From positions 1-64,000 of the forward strand of contig NZ_JBIRCY010000016.1 in NCBI RefSeq assembly GCF_044326205.1: DNA of 64,000 bases. Direction: 5' to 3'. The position numbers and the translations under genes are program-made. The DNA is from Kumtagia sp044326205. Its GTDB lineage: Bacteria; Pseudomonadota; Alphaproteobacteria; Rhizobiales; Rhizobiaceae. This document shows, piece by piece, positions 11,275-20,488 of this stretch. A model generated the notes under the pieces. The model was not told the DNA's origin. It did no database searches and saw nothing but the letters and a program-made list of their open reading frames with translations. Every line of letters starts with the position of its first letter. Positions within the stretch are counted from its first letter, which is position 1.

Positions 11275-11685
11275 CTATCCGGGCGCCGGCGCCTGCCCCT
11301 CCCAGCGCGGCAGACTTTCGTCGATGCACGCCCATCGCGGTGCCGAGGCGGCCCAGATCGTCGCCGCCGGCTGTGCGATATCGGGGTCGTCAAAGGTGCC
11401 CACCCGGACAAACACCAAATGCGGGCGGGACTCGGCCTCGCTGAACATGTGGGTGCCGCACACCGGACAGAAGCGCCGATGCATCCTGTTGCCGCTGTCG
11501 GCGACGCTGACGAAGTCGCGCAATTCGCCGGTGACCGACAATGCCTCCGACGGAAAGCAGGTGCTGACGGCCGCATTCCCCGTCGCAAAATACTGGCAAA
11601 CCCGGCACCAGCACAGCCGCGTGATGATTGGCTCGGCATCAGTCCGATAACGGACGGCTCCGCACAGGCATCCCCCGGAGATCAT
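11275..11685 (-). CDS. GFA/CENP-V domain protein
   Basis: This 136-residue protein has the zinc-binding fold named after glutathione-dependent formaldehyde-activating enzyme. The Cys clusters are all present: GGCLCGAVRY at the N-terminus, CWCRVC near residue 25 and CPVCG near residue 75. Most members are of unknown role, and few actually act on formaldehyde-glutathione adducts. It sits 75 bp downstream of the CobW-type gene, also with zinc-linked chemistry, but no functional connection is shown. Confidence 0.87.
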   Translation of the reverse strand: MISGGCLCGAVRYRTDAEPIITRLCWCRVCQYFATGNAAVSTCFPSEALSVTGELRDFVSVADSGNRMHRRFCPVCGTHMFSEAESRPHLVFVRVGTFDDPDIAQPAATIWAASAPRWACIDESLPRWEGQAPAPG

Positions 11686-11760
11686 TCGCGCTTCCTCTCG
11701 TCACATCGGACGCCCAATTGTCCTCCCCCGTCATGGCCCGCGAGGGCCATCCAACCCAAG

Positions 11761-12939
11761 TCAGCGCATGAATCCCGGTATGCCCAGTGGGTTGTCCTGC
11801 ATCGCCGCCCTGTCGGGTGTGTCGATCGCCGGCTTGGCAGTGATGATCGCAAACAGCCGGCGCACATAGTCCTCCGGCATGTCGAGCGTGATCAGCACCA
11901 GCCGCACGCCCCGCGTCCCGTCCGGCCAGGACGGCAGCCGCGCCGGCGGGTGCAGCGTGCGCTGCACGCCGTGGATCACCAGCGGTCGCCTCGGATCCTC
12001 GCGTAGCTCGATGATGCCCTTCATGCGCAGCAGTTTTTCGCCATGCACGGACAGCAGCAGGTCGAGGAACATCTCGACCGCCGAATAGGGCACCGGCTCG
12101 TCATGGATCAGCGAGAAGGATTTTATGCGCTCGTCATGGGCGTGATGGTGATGGTTTTTGTGATCGTGATCATGATGATCGGGGCCGTCATGGTGATGCC
12201 CGTGGTGGTCGTGCTCATGGTGGCCGTGCCCATGATGATCGTGGCCATGATCGTGGTGGCGATCTTCTGCGGCCTCGCCCAGCCAGCGGCGGACATCCGC
12301 CGTCTTGGTCGCCGGATCGTAGAGGCCGCAGGCGAGCACGCTTGCGGCCCCGGCGTCACGCACGTCAAGCATCGCGGCATTGGGGTTGAGTAGCCGCAGC
12401 CGCCGCTTCAACACCTCCAGATCGGCCGGGTCCGCGACCAGATCGGCCTTGGTGACGACCAGCCGGTCGGCCACCGCCGCCTGCTTCACCGCCTCGACGT
12501 GCTTGTCCAGCGTCGCCGCGCCATTCACCGCGTCGACCAGCGTGATCACGCCGTCCAGCCGGAACGCCTGCACCAGCACGGGATGCGCCATGATCGATTG
12601 CAGCACAGGCGCCGGGTCGGCGAGCCCCGTGGTCTCGATGACGACGCGCGCCAGATTGTCGATGCGGCCGGTCTGCACGCGGTCGATCAGGTCGGCCAGC
12701 GTATCGACCAGTTCGCCGCGCACCGTGCAGCACAGGCAGCCGTCGGAGAGCTCGATGACGCCGTCCGACGCCTGGTCGACCAGCAGGTGGTCGATCGCCA
12801 CGTCGCCGAACTCGTTGACGATCGCGGCGGTGTCCTTCAGCGCCGGGTCCTTCAGCAGCCGGTTGAGCAGGGTCGTCTTGCCGGCGCCGAGAAAGCCGGT
12901 CAGCACCGAGACGGGAATGGGAAAATCGGTCACGGACAA
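11761..12939 (-). CDS. CobW/COG0523-family metallochaperone GTPase with His-rich loop
   Basis: The 392-residue protein is a G3E GTPase. It has Walker A GFLGAGKTT near residue 15, the family metal-site motif GCLCC in DGCLCCTVRG near 68, and the CobW C-terminal domain from about residue 280. Between them, at roughly 226-272, lies a stretch dominated by His, Asp and Gly that should bind zinc or another transition metal. Relatives deliver zinc to client enzymes under scarcity or help insert cobalt in cobalamin synthesis. No cob genes are nearby, which favours a zinc role. No convincing Zur box was seen upstream. It follows the D,D-carboxypeptidase gene by 46 bp. Confidence 0.9.
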   Translation of the reverse strand: MSVTDFPIPVSVLTGFLGAGKTTLLNRLLKDPALKDTAAIVNEFGDVAIDHLLVDQASDGVIELSDGCLCCTVRGELVDTLADLIDRVQTGRIDNLARVVIETTGLADPAPVLQSIMAHPVLVQAFRLDGVITLVDAVNGAATLDKHVEAVKQAAVADRLVVTKADLVADPADLEVLKRRLRLLNPNAAMLDVRDAGAASVLACGLYDPATKTADVRRWLGEAAEDRHHDHGHDHHGHGHHEHDHHGHHHDGPDHHDHDHKNHHHHAHDERIKSFSLIHDEPVPYSAVEMFLDLLLSVHGEKLLRMKGIIELREDPRRPLVIHGVQRTLHPPARLPSWPDGTRGVRLVLITLDMPEDYVRRLFAIITAKPAIDTPDRAAMQDNPLGIPGFMR

Positions 12940-12985
12940 GCCTGCGGCAGTTCGGGTTGGGATCGGAAGTGGGGAAGCGCCGAGA

Positions 12986-14143
12986 CTATTGCAAGGCCAT
13001 GCTGGCGTCGCCCTGTTCCACGGTCCTCAGCCCGGGCACCGGCATGTCGGGCCGCCAGGTCGGGATCGGCACGTCCGCCGCCTCGGCGGCGGCCATCGCC
13101 TTGGCCGCCGGCCCCTGCGCGCCGCCCAGTTGGATCGGCACCAGCCTGCGCGGACGCGGCAGGTCGGCGGAATAGATCGGCTGAGGCATCACCGCCCTGC
13201 CGGCCTTCACCGCGGCGACCAGTTCCTTGTATTTCTTGGCGCGCGCGGCGCGGGCCTTTTTCGAGCAGAGCTGGCCGGTCATGTCGACCGGCACGTTCGG
13301 CCCGGTTTCCGTCCGCTTGAGTTCGGCAATGGTCGGTCCTGTGCCCGGCGCGGAGGCAAACCCGCGCGATAGCATGTCGGCCGCCTCCTCGTCGCGGGCC
13401 TCGATGGTCTCGCCGCCGACCACGATCGCCATCAGCGTACGGCCGTTGCGCGTCGCTGACGCGACGAGGTTGAAGCCCGCCGGACAGGTGTAGCCGGTTT
13501 TCATGCCGTCGGCGCCATCATAGCGCGCCAGCAGATTGTTGTGGCTCGGCAACTCCTTGCCGTCGGAGAGCAGGCCCTCGATGGAAAAATAGTCGGAATA
13601 TTGCGGGAAATCGTGGCGCAGCGCCTCGGTCAGGATCGCGAGGTCGTGAACCGACGTGTATTGCTGCTCGTCATGCAGCCCATGCTGGTTCACCCAGTGC
13701 GAATCATTCATGCCGAGCCGCTTCGATTCGGCGTTCATGCGTGCTGCGAATGCGGCCTGCGAGCCCGCCACGCTCTCGCCGATGGAGCGGGCGACGTCAT
13801 TGGCCGACTTGACCATGATGATCTTCAGCGCGTTGTCGAGCGTCAGCACCGAGCCCGGCGGGTAGCCCATCTTGCTCGGCGGCAGTTGGGATGCGGCCTT
13901 CGAGATGCGCACGGGCGAGGAGAACGTCACCTCGCCCGCCTGGATCGCCCGGAACACGACATAGGTGGTCATCAGCTTGCTCAGCGACGCCGGATACCAG
14001 CGCTGGAACGGGTCGTCGCTCTCGATGACCCGGCCGGTCGCCACGTCGAAGAGGATCGACGGATTTGCCGAGGCCGGAACGGCCTGCAAGGCGGTGGAGA
14101 CGGCAGCGCCAAACAGCAGGGAAAGAAGGGTTTTTCGCATCAT
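12986..14143 (-). CDS. D-alanyl-D-alanine carboxypeptidase (penicillin-binding protein, S11 family)
   Basis: The protein has 385 residues from ATG14143 (MMRKTLLSLLFG), chosen because it puts a Sec signal peptide at the N-terminus with cleavage after SAN near residue 26. All three penicillin-binding motifs are present: SxxK as Ser53-Lys56 in PASLSK, SxN in KSAND, and KTG in GMKTGYT. It trims the terminal D-Ala from peptidoglycan stem peptides in the periplasm. About 120 residues beyond the catalytic domain form a Pro/Arg-rich tail without an obvious amphipathic anchor. CobW follows on the same strand; a shared zinc theme would be speculation because S11 enzymes use serine. Confidence 0.93.
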   Translation of the reverse strand: MMRKTLLSLLFGAAVSTALQAVPASANPSILFDVATGRVIESDDPFQRWYPASLSKLMTTYVVFRAIQAGEVTFSSPVRISKAASQLPPSKMGYPPGSVLTLDNALKIIMVKSANDVARSIGESVAGSQAAFAARMNAESKRLGMNDSHWVNQHGLHDEQQYTSVHDLAILTEALRHDFPQYSDYFSIEGLLSDGKELPSHNNLLARYDGADGMKTGYTCPAGFNLVASATRNGRTLMAIVVGGETIEARDEEAADMLSRGFASAPGTGPTIAELKRTETGPNVPVDMTGQLCSKKARAARAKKYKELVAAVKAGRAVMPQPIYSADLPRPRRLVPIQLGGAQGPAAKAMAAAEAADVPIPTWRPDMPVPGLRTVEQGDASMALQ

Positions 14144-14322
14144 CGTTTCGGAAATAGCCTCTTGCCGTGAACGATAGTAGGTCAATAAGCTCGCGCCGTG
14201 CGTCGGCAGGGGCGAAGCCAACGCCACCGGAAGGTGCTATTTAGCCTATGTGACGCCAAAATGGCAAAACCCGCATGGCGACGCAGTCATGAGGGGAAAC
14301 GAGCGGAAATGGAATCTATAAA

Positions 14323-15486
14323 ATGCCGATACTGAATCGCGCCGCCGAATTGCAGGACGAAGTGGCCGGCTGGCGACGACATATCCACCAGAACCCGGAA
14401 CTGCAGTATGACGTGTTCGAAACCGCGCGTTTCGTCGAGCAGAAGCTGAAGGAGTTCGGCTGCGACGAGGTCGTGCCCGGCATCGGCCGCACCGGCGTGG
14501 TGGGCATCATCAAGGGCAGGCTGGGCGACGGCGGCGTGGTCGGCCTGCGCGCCGACATGGACGCGCTGCCGATCCGCGAAATCACCGGCAAACCGTACGC
14601 CTCGAAGAACCCCGGCAAGATGCATGCCTGCGGCCATGACGGCCACACCGCCATGCTGCTCGGCGCGGCGAAATATCTCGCCGAGACACGCAATTTCGCC
14701 GGATCGGTCGCCGTGATCTTCCAGCCGGCGGAGGAGGGTGGCGCCGGTGGTCTCGCCATGGTCAAGGACGGCATGATGGACCGCTTCGGCATCCAGAAGG
14801 TCTACGGTATGCACAATATGCCGGGCCTGCCGCTCGGCCATTTCGCCATTCGTCCGGGTCCGATCATGGCGGCGACCGCCGAATTCACCATCACCGTCAA
14901 GGGCCGCGGCGGCCATGCCGCCCAGCCGCACCGCACCATCGATCCGATCGTGGTGGGCAGTCATCTGGTCGTGGCGCTGCAGACCATCGCCTCACGCTCG
15001 ACCGATCCGGTCGATTCGCTGGTGGTGACGGTGACGAAATTCCATGGCGGCGACGCCTATAACGTCATACCCGAGCAGGTGGAGATCGCCGGCACGGTCC
15101 GCACCTTGCGCAAGGAGGTTGCCGCCGGCGCGCAGGACCGCATGAAGACCATCTGCGACGGCATTGCCGCCAGCTTCGGCGCGTCCATCCATTTCGACTT
15201 CGACGCCAACTATCCGGTGACGGTCAACGACGCCGAACAGACGGTTTTCGCGGGCGACGTCGCCACCGTGATCGCCGGCGAGGCGCAGGTGCATCGCGGC
15301 ATCCCGCCGCTGATGGGCGGTGAGGATTTTTCCTACATGTTGGAAGCTCGCCCCGGCGCCTTCATCTTCATCGGCAATGGCGAGAGCGCCAATCTCCACC
15401 ACCCCGCCTATGATTTCAACGACGAGGTGATTCCGCATGGCGTGAGTTATTGGGTCAGGCTGGCGGAGACCTCGCTGGCCGCTTGA
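14323..15486 (+). CDS. M20 family amidohydrolase (hippurate hydrolase-like)
   Basis: The 387-residue cytoplasmic metallohydrolase has the M20D pattern: GLRADMDALPI, the metal-binding HACGHDGHTAML cluster, EPAEEG-type QPAEEGGAGG, and a late MGGEDFSYM motif carrying a metal ligand. The dimerisation domain insert (GRGGHAAQPH) lies in the middle. Such enzymes cleave N-acyl amino acids such as hippurate, indole-acetyl conjugates or N-acetyl compounds. The natural substrate cannot be told from sequence. It stands alone, divergent from the carboxypeptidase. Confidence 0.92.
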   Translation: MPILNRAAELQDEVAGWRRHIHQNPELQYDVFETARFVEQKLKEFGCDEVVPGIGRTGVVGIIKGRLGDGGVVGLRADMDALPIREITGKPYASKNPGKMHACGHDGHTAMLLGAAKYLAETRNFAGSVAVIFQPAEEGGAGGLAMVKDGMMDRFGIQKVYGMHNMPGLPLGHFAIRPGPIMAATAEFTITVKGRGGHAAQPHRTIDPIVVGSHLVVALQTIASRSTDPVDSLVVTVTKFHGGDAYNVIPEQVEIAGTVRTLRKEVAAGAQDRMKTICDGIAASFGASIHFDFDANYPVTVNDAEQTVFAGDVATVIAGEAQVHRGIPPLMGGEDFSYMLEARPGAFIFIGNGESANLHHPAYDFNDEVIPHGVSYWVRLAETSLAA

Positions 15487-15549
15487 GCACTGGGGTCTCC
15501 GGCGGTTGGCAATCAGCGCCAGCCGCCGACAGACCGAGCAACTGGCTCG

Positions 15550-18069
15550 TCACCCCTTCCAGTTCAACACCTTCCCCGCCTCGAAAAACCCTACCCACGG
15601 GTCTTCATCCTTCAGCGCCTTCGCCATAGCCTTGTTGCCGATGGCGAAGTGGTCGGGCGTAAGTCCGTCGAGCATGTCCCATGGCACGGGCACCGATACG
15701 GTTGCGGCAGGCTTGCCGCGCGCCGAGAAGGGGGCGACCGTGGTCGAGCCGCGTCCGTTGCGCAGATAGTCGATGAAGATGCGGCCAGTGCGGGCCTTCT
15801 TCGACAGCGTCGCGGTGTATTTGTCCGGCTCGGTCTCGGCCATGGCGTGGGCGAAGTCGTGGGCAAAACCTTTCACGGCGGCCCAGTCGGCCTTCGGCTT
15901 CAACGGCACGACGACGTGAAAACCCTTGCCGCCGGAGGTTTTTAGGAATGACGGCAGATCGAGTTCATCCAGCTTCGCCTTGACCGCCCAGGTCGCCTTG
16001 CGGACGTCCTCGACGCCCAGCCCCTCGTCGGGATCGAGGTCGAAGACGATCTGGTCCGGGGTCTCGATGGCTTGCGTCGTCACGCCCCAGATATGCACCT
16101 CGACCACGCCGAACTGCACCAGCGCCGAAAGACCCTCGAAATCGCTGATGAACAGCAGTTCCTCGCCGTCCTCCGGGTCCTTCATCCTGCGGATCGATTC
16201 ATGCATGCCCTTGGAGGCATGTTTTTGGAAGAAACGCGGCCCGTCGACGCCGTCCGGCGCGCGCACCAGGCTCAGCGGCCGGTCGATGACGAAACGCCGC
16301 ATGCGCGGCCAGACGGCCTCGTAGTGCTCCAGCAGACCCTGCTTGGTGACACCGGCCTTCGGCCATAGCAGCTTTTCGGGATGCGTCAGCGTCACGGCGG
16401 TGTGCCTCCCTTTGCCAGTCCGGCTTCGCGGTTCGGCTTTCGCCGCGCCGGCGGATTTCTTCGCCGGCTCGTCGGCCTCGGGTTTTTCGGCGACGACCTC
16501 CTTCGCCGGCTTGTCGTCGCGAAACCCCTGGAAGGAAGAATGCCGTATGATGCCGTCCGCCGTCCAGCTTCGGAATTCAATCTCGGCGACCAGTTGCGGC
16601 TTCAGCCAGATCGCGCCCTTCTGACCCGGCGGGATCTTGTCGAAGGGCGGGGATTTTGCCTTCAACGCATCCATCCGGCGCTTCAACTCGTCGCCCATCC
16701 GGTTCGAGAATCCGGTGCCGACGCGGCCCGCATAGTGCAACTTGCCTTTGTTGTTGTAGCCGACCAGCAGCGAACGTACGCCGCGTCCGGCGGCGTTGGA
16801 CGGTACATAGCCGACGATCACGAATTCCTGCCGATTGGTGCATTTCGACTTGATCCATTCGAGGCTGCGCCCGCTTTCGTAGGGCGCGTCGGCGCGTTTG
16901 GAGACCACGCCTTCCAGCCCCATGCGGCAGGCGTGGCGCAGCATGGTTTTGCCCGGCTCGACAAAATGCTCGCTGTAACGCAGCGGCCCGTCGCCTTCGC
17001 CGACAAGCGTCTCCAGCCGCTGCTTGCGCTCCACAAGCGGCTCATCGCGAAAATCCTGACCATCGAGATAAAGCAGGTCGAAGACGTAGAGGATCATCTT
17101 CTCCGTCTGTTTTTCGGAGAGCGCGGCCTGCAGCGCCGAGAAGGACGCAACGCCATTGTCGGCGAGTACGACGATCTCGCCGTCGATGATGGCGCTTTCG
17201 CAGTCGAGTTTGGCCAGAGCGTTGGCGATCGGCGTTCCGAACTTTTCGGTCCAGTCCAGCCCTTTCCGGGTCAGCAGCTTCAGCTCGCCGCCGGCAAGGT
17301 GCGCCTGGATGCGATAGCCGTCGAATTTCACCTCGTGCAGCCACTCGCCGCCCGCCGGCGGCTGCGTACGCAGCGTGGCCAACATCGGCTCGACGAAATC
17401 CGGCAATTTTGCCGACGCCTTGCGCGATGAGGCTTTCGCGCCGTTGCCCTTGGCCATTGGCTTGCGGTCAGCCCGCGCTGGCCGGCCTTCGGCGACGTCC
17501 TCGATCGTCCTCCCGGTGGTGACCGACTGTGGCGCGTCGATCAAAACATCCTCGCCGGGCCGAGCGAAAGAATCGTCCGACTTGATCAGCAGCCAGTTGT
17601 CCTTCTTCTCGCCCGGGCGAGGCCGCAGCCGCACCAGATGCCAGTCGCCATTCAGCTTGTTGCCCTTCAGCGTGAAATCGATATGGCCCTTCTTCATGGC
17701 CTTGGCGGGGGCGTGCTTCGGCCTCCATTCGCCTTCGTCCCAGACGATCACCGCACCCGCGCCATATTGCCCCTCCGGGATCATCCCCTCGAAGCCGCCG
17801 TAATCCAGCGGATGGTCTTCGACATGCACGGCCAGCCGCTTCTCGTGCGGGTCGAGGCTCGGGCCGCGCGTCACCGCCCAACTCCACAGCACGCCGTCAT
17901 GCTCCAGCCTGAGATCGTAGTGGAGGCGTGTCGCGTCATGCTTGTGGATGACGAATCTGCCGCCGGCCTGTGCCTCGTGGGCTTTCCGTTCGTCTCCTGC
18001 CGGCTCGCTGGTGATGCGGAAATCGCGCTTGGCGCGGTAGGTTGTGAGCGGATCGGAAGAGGCCGGCAT
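15550..18069 (-). CDS. ligD: DNA ligase D (NHEJ ligase-polymerase-phosphoesterase)
   Basis: LigD repairs double-strand breaks with Ku. The 839-residue protein has three modules in the order PE-LIG-POL. The N-terminal 3'-phosphoesterase (about 25-190) includes HKHDATRLHYDLRLE and PEGQYGAG. The ATP-dependent ligase (about 225-530) has the adenylated lysine near residue 247 in EVKFDGYR. The archaeo-eukaryotic primase-type polymerase (about 560 to the end) starts at LTHPEKLLWPKAG and includes FDLDPDEG. It lies downstream of ku on the same strand but is separated from it by about 230 bp holding a palindromic repeat. Confidence 0.96.
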   Translation of the reverse strand: MPASSDPLTTYRAKRDFRITSEPAGDERKAHEAQAGGRFVIHKHDATRLHYDLRLEHDGVLWSWAVTRGPSLDPHEKRLAVHVEDHPLDYGGFEGMIPEGQYGAGAVIVWDEGEWRPKHAPAKAMKKGHIDFTLKGNKLNGDWHLVRLRPRPGEKKDNWLLIKSDDSFARPGEDVLIDAPQSVTTGRTIEDVAEGRPARADRKPMAKGNGAKASSRKASAKLPDFVEPMLATLRTQPPAGGEWLHEVKFDGYRIQAHLAGGELKLLTRKGLDWTEKFGTPIANALAKLDCESAIIDGEIVVLADNGVASFSALQAALSEKQTEKMILYVFDLLYLDGQDFRDEPLVERKQRLETLVGEGDGPLRYSEHFVEPGKTMLRHACRMGLEGVVSKRADAPYESGRSLEWIKSKCTNRQEFVIVGYVPSNAAGRGVRSLLVGYNNKGKLHYAGRVGTGFSNRMGDELKRRMDALKAKSPPFDKIPPGQKGAIWLKPQLVAEIEFRSWTADGIIRHSSFQGFRDDKPAKEVVAEKPEADEPAKKSAGAAKAEPRSRTGKGRHTAVTLTHPEKLLWPKAGVTKQGLLEHYEAVWPRMRRFVIDRPLSLVRAPDGVDGPRFFQKHASKGMHESIRRMKDPEDGEELLFISDFEGLSALVQFGVVEVHIWGVTTQAIETPDQIVFDLDPDEGLGVEDVRKATWAVKAKLDELDLPSFLKTSGGKGFHVVVPLKPKADWAAVKGFAHDFAHAMAETEPDKYTATLSKKARTGRIFIDYLRNGRGSTTVAPFSARGKPAATVSVPVPWDMLDGLTPDHFAIGNKAMAKALKDEDPWVGFFEAGKVLNWKG

Positions 18070-18147
18070 TGGTCAGGCCTTCTTGCGACTCGACGCCCAC
18101 GGAAAGCGATCAAATGTGCATAGTTGCAAGCCTGCAGGTGGCTCCGC

Positions 18148-18293
18148 ACCCCCACCCCTGACCCCCCCCCCCCCACAAGGGGGAGGGGGACTCGCTTTCA
18201 GCGCCGTTGGGCGTCAATCGTCGATGGTTTCGCCCAGTGCTGCGGCGGGAAAAGTCGCCCTCCCCCTCGTGGGGAGGGGTAAGGGGTGGGGGT
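18148..18293. repeat. Inverted-repeat intergenic element between ku and ligD
   Basis: Two arms of 41-45 bp (18148-18192 and 18253-18293) are near-perfect reverse complements, both rich in C/G runs, flanking a 60-bp core. The left arm carries a run of 13 C at 18162-18174, where the right arm counterpart is interrupted by T residues. The element ends five bases past the ku stop. The structure resembles small palindromic or MITE-like repeats scattered in rhizobial genomes. No coding frame is evident. Confidence 0.72.
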
Positions 18294-18297
18294 AATT

Positions 18298-19149
18298 TCA
18301 TTTGTGCTTGCCCTTCGCCGCAGTCGCACGCCTGGCCGGCGCCTTGCTGCCGCTCTCCTCCTTGTCGCCGCTGTCGCCCGCAAGGCTCTTTTTCAACGCG
18401 TCGAACAGATTGACGACATTGGACGGTTTCTGCTGGGGCTTGGCTTTTGGCGCCTTGCGCCCAGCCTTCTTCGATTTGATCAGGTCGAGCAGTGCGTTCT
18501 CGTATCGGTCCTCGAATTTGTCGGGATCGAACTTCCCCTTCCTGCGGTCGATGACTTTCGTGGCAAGCGCCACCATCTCGTCGTCCAGATCGACCTTCTT
18601 GCCTGACTCCAGCACGTCATCGACCTGCCGCACGGTGCTGTCGTAGCGCAGCGTGGTCAGCAGCATGCCGTTTTCGAACGGCTCGATGACCACCGGCCTT
18701 TCGCGTCGGTAGAGCACGATGCGCGCTAGCCCGGCCATCTTCTTTTTCGCCAAGGCATCGCGGATCACCGCGAACGCCTCTTCCGAAACCTTGTCGGCCG
18801 GCGCCAGGTAGTAGGGCGTGTCGAGATAGATCTGGTCGATGTCTCGCTTGGCGACGAAACCTTCGAGGTTGAGGGTGTGCGAGGCTTCGATCTGCACCGC
18901 CTCGATGTCCTCCTCCTCGATCAGCAGATACTCGTCCTTGCCGGTTTCATAACCCTTCACCTCGTCCTTTTCGGCGAGCCGCTTGCCGCTCTCGGCGTCG
19001 ATATATTGGCGCTTCACCGTGTTGCCGGTGGCGCGGTTGATGATGCGGAAATACACCTTCTCGCTCTGCGTGGTGGCGTTCGACAGTTCGACCGCGCAGG
19101 TCACCAGCGACAGTTTCAGGTACCCTCTCCAGGCAGGCCGTGGCGCCAT
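18298..19149 (-). CDS. ku: Ku protein for non-homologous end joining
   Basis: The 283-residue protein is a bacterial Ku homodimer subunit that rings DNA ends and recruits LigD. The core (about 1-230) begins RPAWRGYLKLSLV and includes the conserved GLARIVLYRRERPV and the bridge region. The C-terminal 45 residues are Lys/Ala-rich and disordered-looking, as in Ku versions whose tails bind DNA. A 78-residue gene ends 2 bp before its start, so both are probably transcribed together. ligD follows after the repeat. Confidence 0.96.
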   Translation of the reverse strand: MAPRPAWRGYLKLSLVTCAVELSNATTQSEKVYFRIINRATGNTVKRQYIDAESGKRLAEKDEVKGYETGKDEYLLIEEEDIEAVQIEASHTLNLEGFVAKRDIDQIYLDTPYYLAPADKVSEEAFAVIRDALAKKKMAGLARIVLYRRERPVVIEPFENGMLLTTLRYDSTVRQVDDVLESGKKVDLDDEMVALATKVIDRRKGKFDPDKFEDRYENALLDLIKSKKAGRKAPKAKPQQKPSNVVNLFDALKKSLAGDSGDKEESGSKAPARRATAAKGKHK

Positions 19150-19151
19150 AG

Positions 19152-19388
19152 TCAGGTGTCCAGCCGGATCGTCGATTGTACAGGCAGCAGGAAGGCGCGC
19201 GCCGCCTCCATGTCGTCTTCGCTGACCAAACGCCCGCTTCGGTCCGCAAGACCGGCGCGCATATCGCCGGAAAGGGCGCCCGCGGCAACGGCTTGCTGCA
19301 AGGCTTCGCGTGCCTCCCGTTCCGCGTTGGCCAGAGCCGAAAGGGCGAGGATGAGCCGATCGCGATGATCCATTGTGATTTCCTGCAT
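19152..19388 (-). CDS. Small hypothetical protein upstream of ku
   Basis: The frame gives 78 residues from ATG19388; ATG19373 (MDHRDRLIL) is an alternative. It is mostly helical with many Ala, Glu and Arg, and has no membrane segment or recognised motif. The stop lies 2 bp before the ku start, which is the main support. It could be an accessory factor or merely a neighbour. Confidence 0.5.
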   Translation of the reverse strand: MQEITMDHRDRLILALSALANAEREAREALQQAVAAGALSGDMRAGLADRSGRLVSEDDMEAARAFLLPVQSTIRLDT

Positions 19389-19554
19389 GAAGGTGTGCCG
19401 AGAACCAGGGTCACCTGATTCTCAGCACACGCTTGGAGGACTGTCCTGGCCGGACTGCGACTAACGCTTGGCGCTTGTCCTGGTTCCCCGGAAATGGCAT
19501 TTCGCGCACGGACCTGAATGCGGTCCGCAGCGGCGGCCGGAACGGGCTTGAGGC

Positions 19555-20043
19555 ATGGCGGTGACGACAGAGATATCAGCGCTGGCCGATGCGCCTGAGC
19601 AGGACGTGCTGGCGCTGAACAATGCGCACGCGGCAGAACTTTCGTGGCTTGAGCCCGACGACCTTCGCCATCTGATCGGTGAGGCATTTTACGCGGAAAC
19701 GGTGGGCGGCTGCGACGCCTTCCTCATCGCCTTCGACCAGGACGCCGACTATGCCAGCCCCAACTTCCAATGGTTCCGAACTCGCTATCCGCGCTTTGTC
19801 TATGTCGACCGGGTGGTCGTCTCGCCGGCGGCGCGTGGGCGCGGTCTGGCGCGCACGCTCTACCGCGACCTGTTCGAACGGGCCGAGGCGGCGGGCCACA
19901 CCATCGTCACCTGCGAGGTCAATGCCGAGCCGCCCAACCCGGCCTCCGACGCTTTTCATGCGGCACTCGGCTTTTCGGTGGTCGGCACTGCCGCGATCCA
20001 CGACGGCAAGAAGACCGTGCGCTATTTCGCGCGCGACCTGTGA
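19555..20043 (+). CDS. GNAT family N-acetyltransferase
   Basis: The 162-residue protein has the GNAT fold with the acetyl-CoA loop VVSPAARGRGLARTLYRDLF, and the following segment TIVTCEVNAEPPNPASDAFHAALGF, where a strand-helix pair closes the fold. A conserved N-terminal part (VLALNNAHAAELSWL) resembles the group COG3818. The acceptor substrate is unknown. It is transcribed away from the ku genes. Confidence 0.85.
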   Translation: MAVTTEISALADAPEQDVLALNNAHAAELSWLEPDDLRHLIGEAFYAETVGGCDAFLIAFDQDADYASPNFQWFRTRYPRFVYVDRVVVSPAARGRGLARTLYRDLFERAEAAGHTIVTCEVNAEPPNPASDAFHAALGFSVVGTAAIHDGKKTVRYFARDL

Positions 20044-20107
20044 TGCCCGGCTCTGGTCGGCAGGCGTGAGTGGTCTGGAAAGGGATTCTTAACGATAGTT
20101 GGCTCTA

Positions 20108-20485
20108 ATGCCTTCTATTGGCGGCTTTGGGAACCATTTCCGACCGCAACGGTTTTTCCACATGGCGATCTTCGGCAAGGACGGCAGGAAGTACGGCTGG
20201 GCGGCAGGCGCGGTCGCGCTCGTCCTCTCTGCCGCCGCCATAACCGCCGGCAGCGCATCGCCGAGCGGCTCCGATATTCCGGTAGCGCCCTTGCAGGAAG
20301 ATTTCGGCAACGTCGATGCCTCGCCGGATTCCGCCGATGTCACGCAGCGTTTCGCCGACGCGCCCTATGGCGTCGATCCGGTGGTCACCGGTCCGGTCAG
20401 CACCGCCTTCAAGCAGCAGCGCGAAGCCGCGAACTGCGACAATGCGGTCTGGCCGAATGTTCCGGCCGCCTGCTATCCGGACTGA
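20108..20485 (+). CDS. Exported hypothetical protein
   Basis: ATG20108 gives 125 residues. ATG20162 (MAIFGKDGRKYG) is an equally good start and leaves a basic N-terminus, a hydrophobic stretch (WAAGAVALVLSAAAITAG) and then a polar exported part. The C-terminus NCDNAVWPNVPAACYPD carries two Cys flanking a VWP motif, a pattern I associate with small exported rhizobial proteins of unknown role. It converges on the M3 peptidase gene with three bases between stops. Confidence 0.6.
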   Translation: MPSIGGFGNHFRPQRFFHMAIFGKDGRKYGWAAGAVALVLSAAAITAGSASPSGSDIPVAPLQEDFGNVDASPDSADVTQRFADAPYGVDPVVTGPVSTAFKQQREAANCDNAVWPNVPAACYPD

Positions 20486-20488
20486 TAG

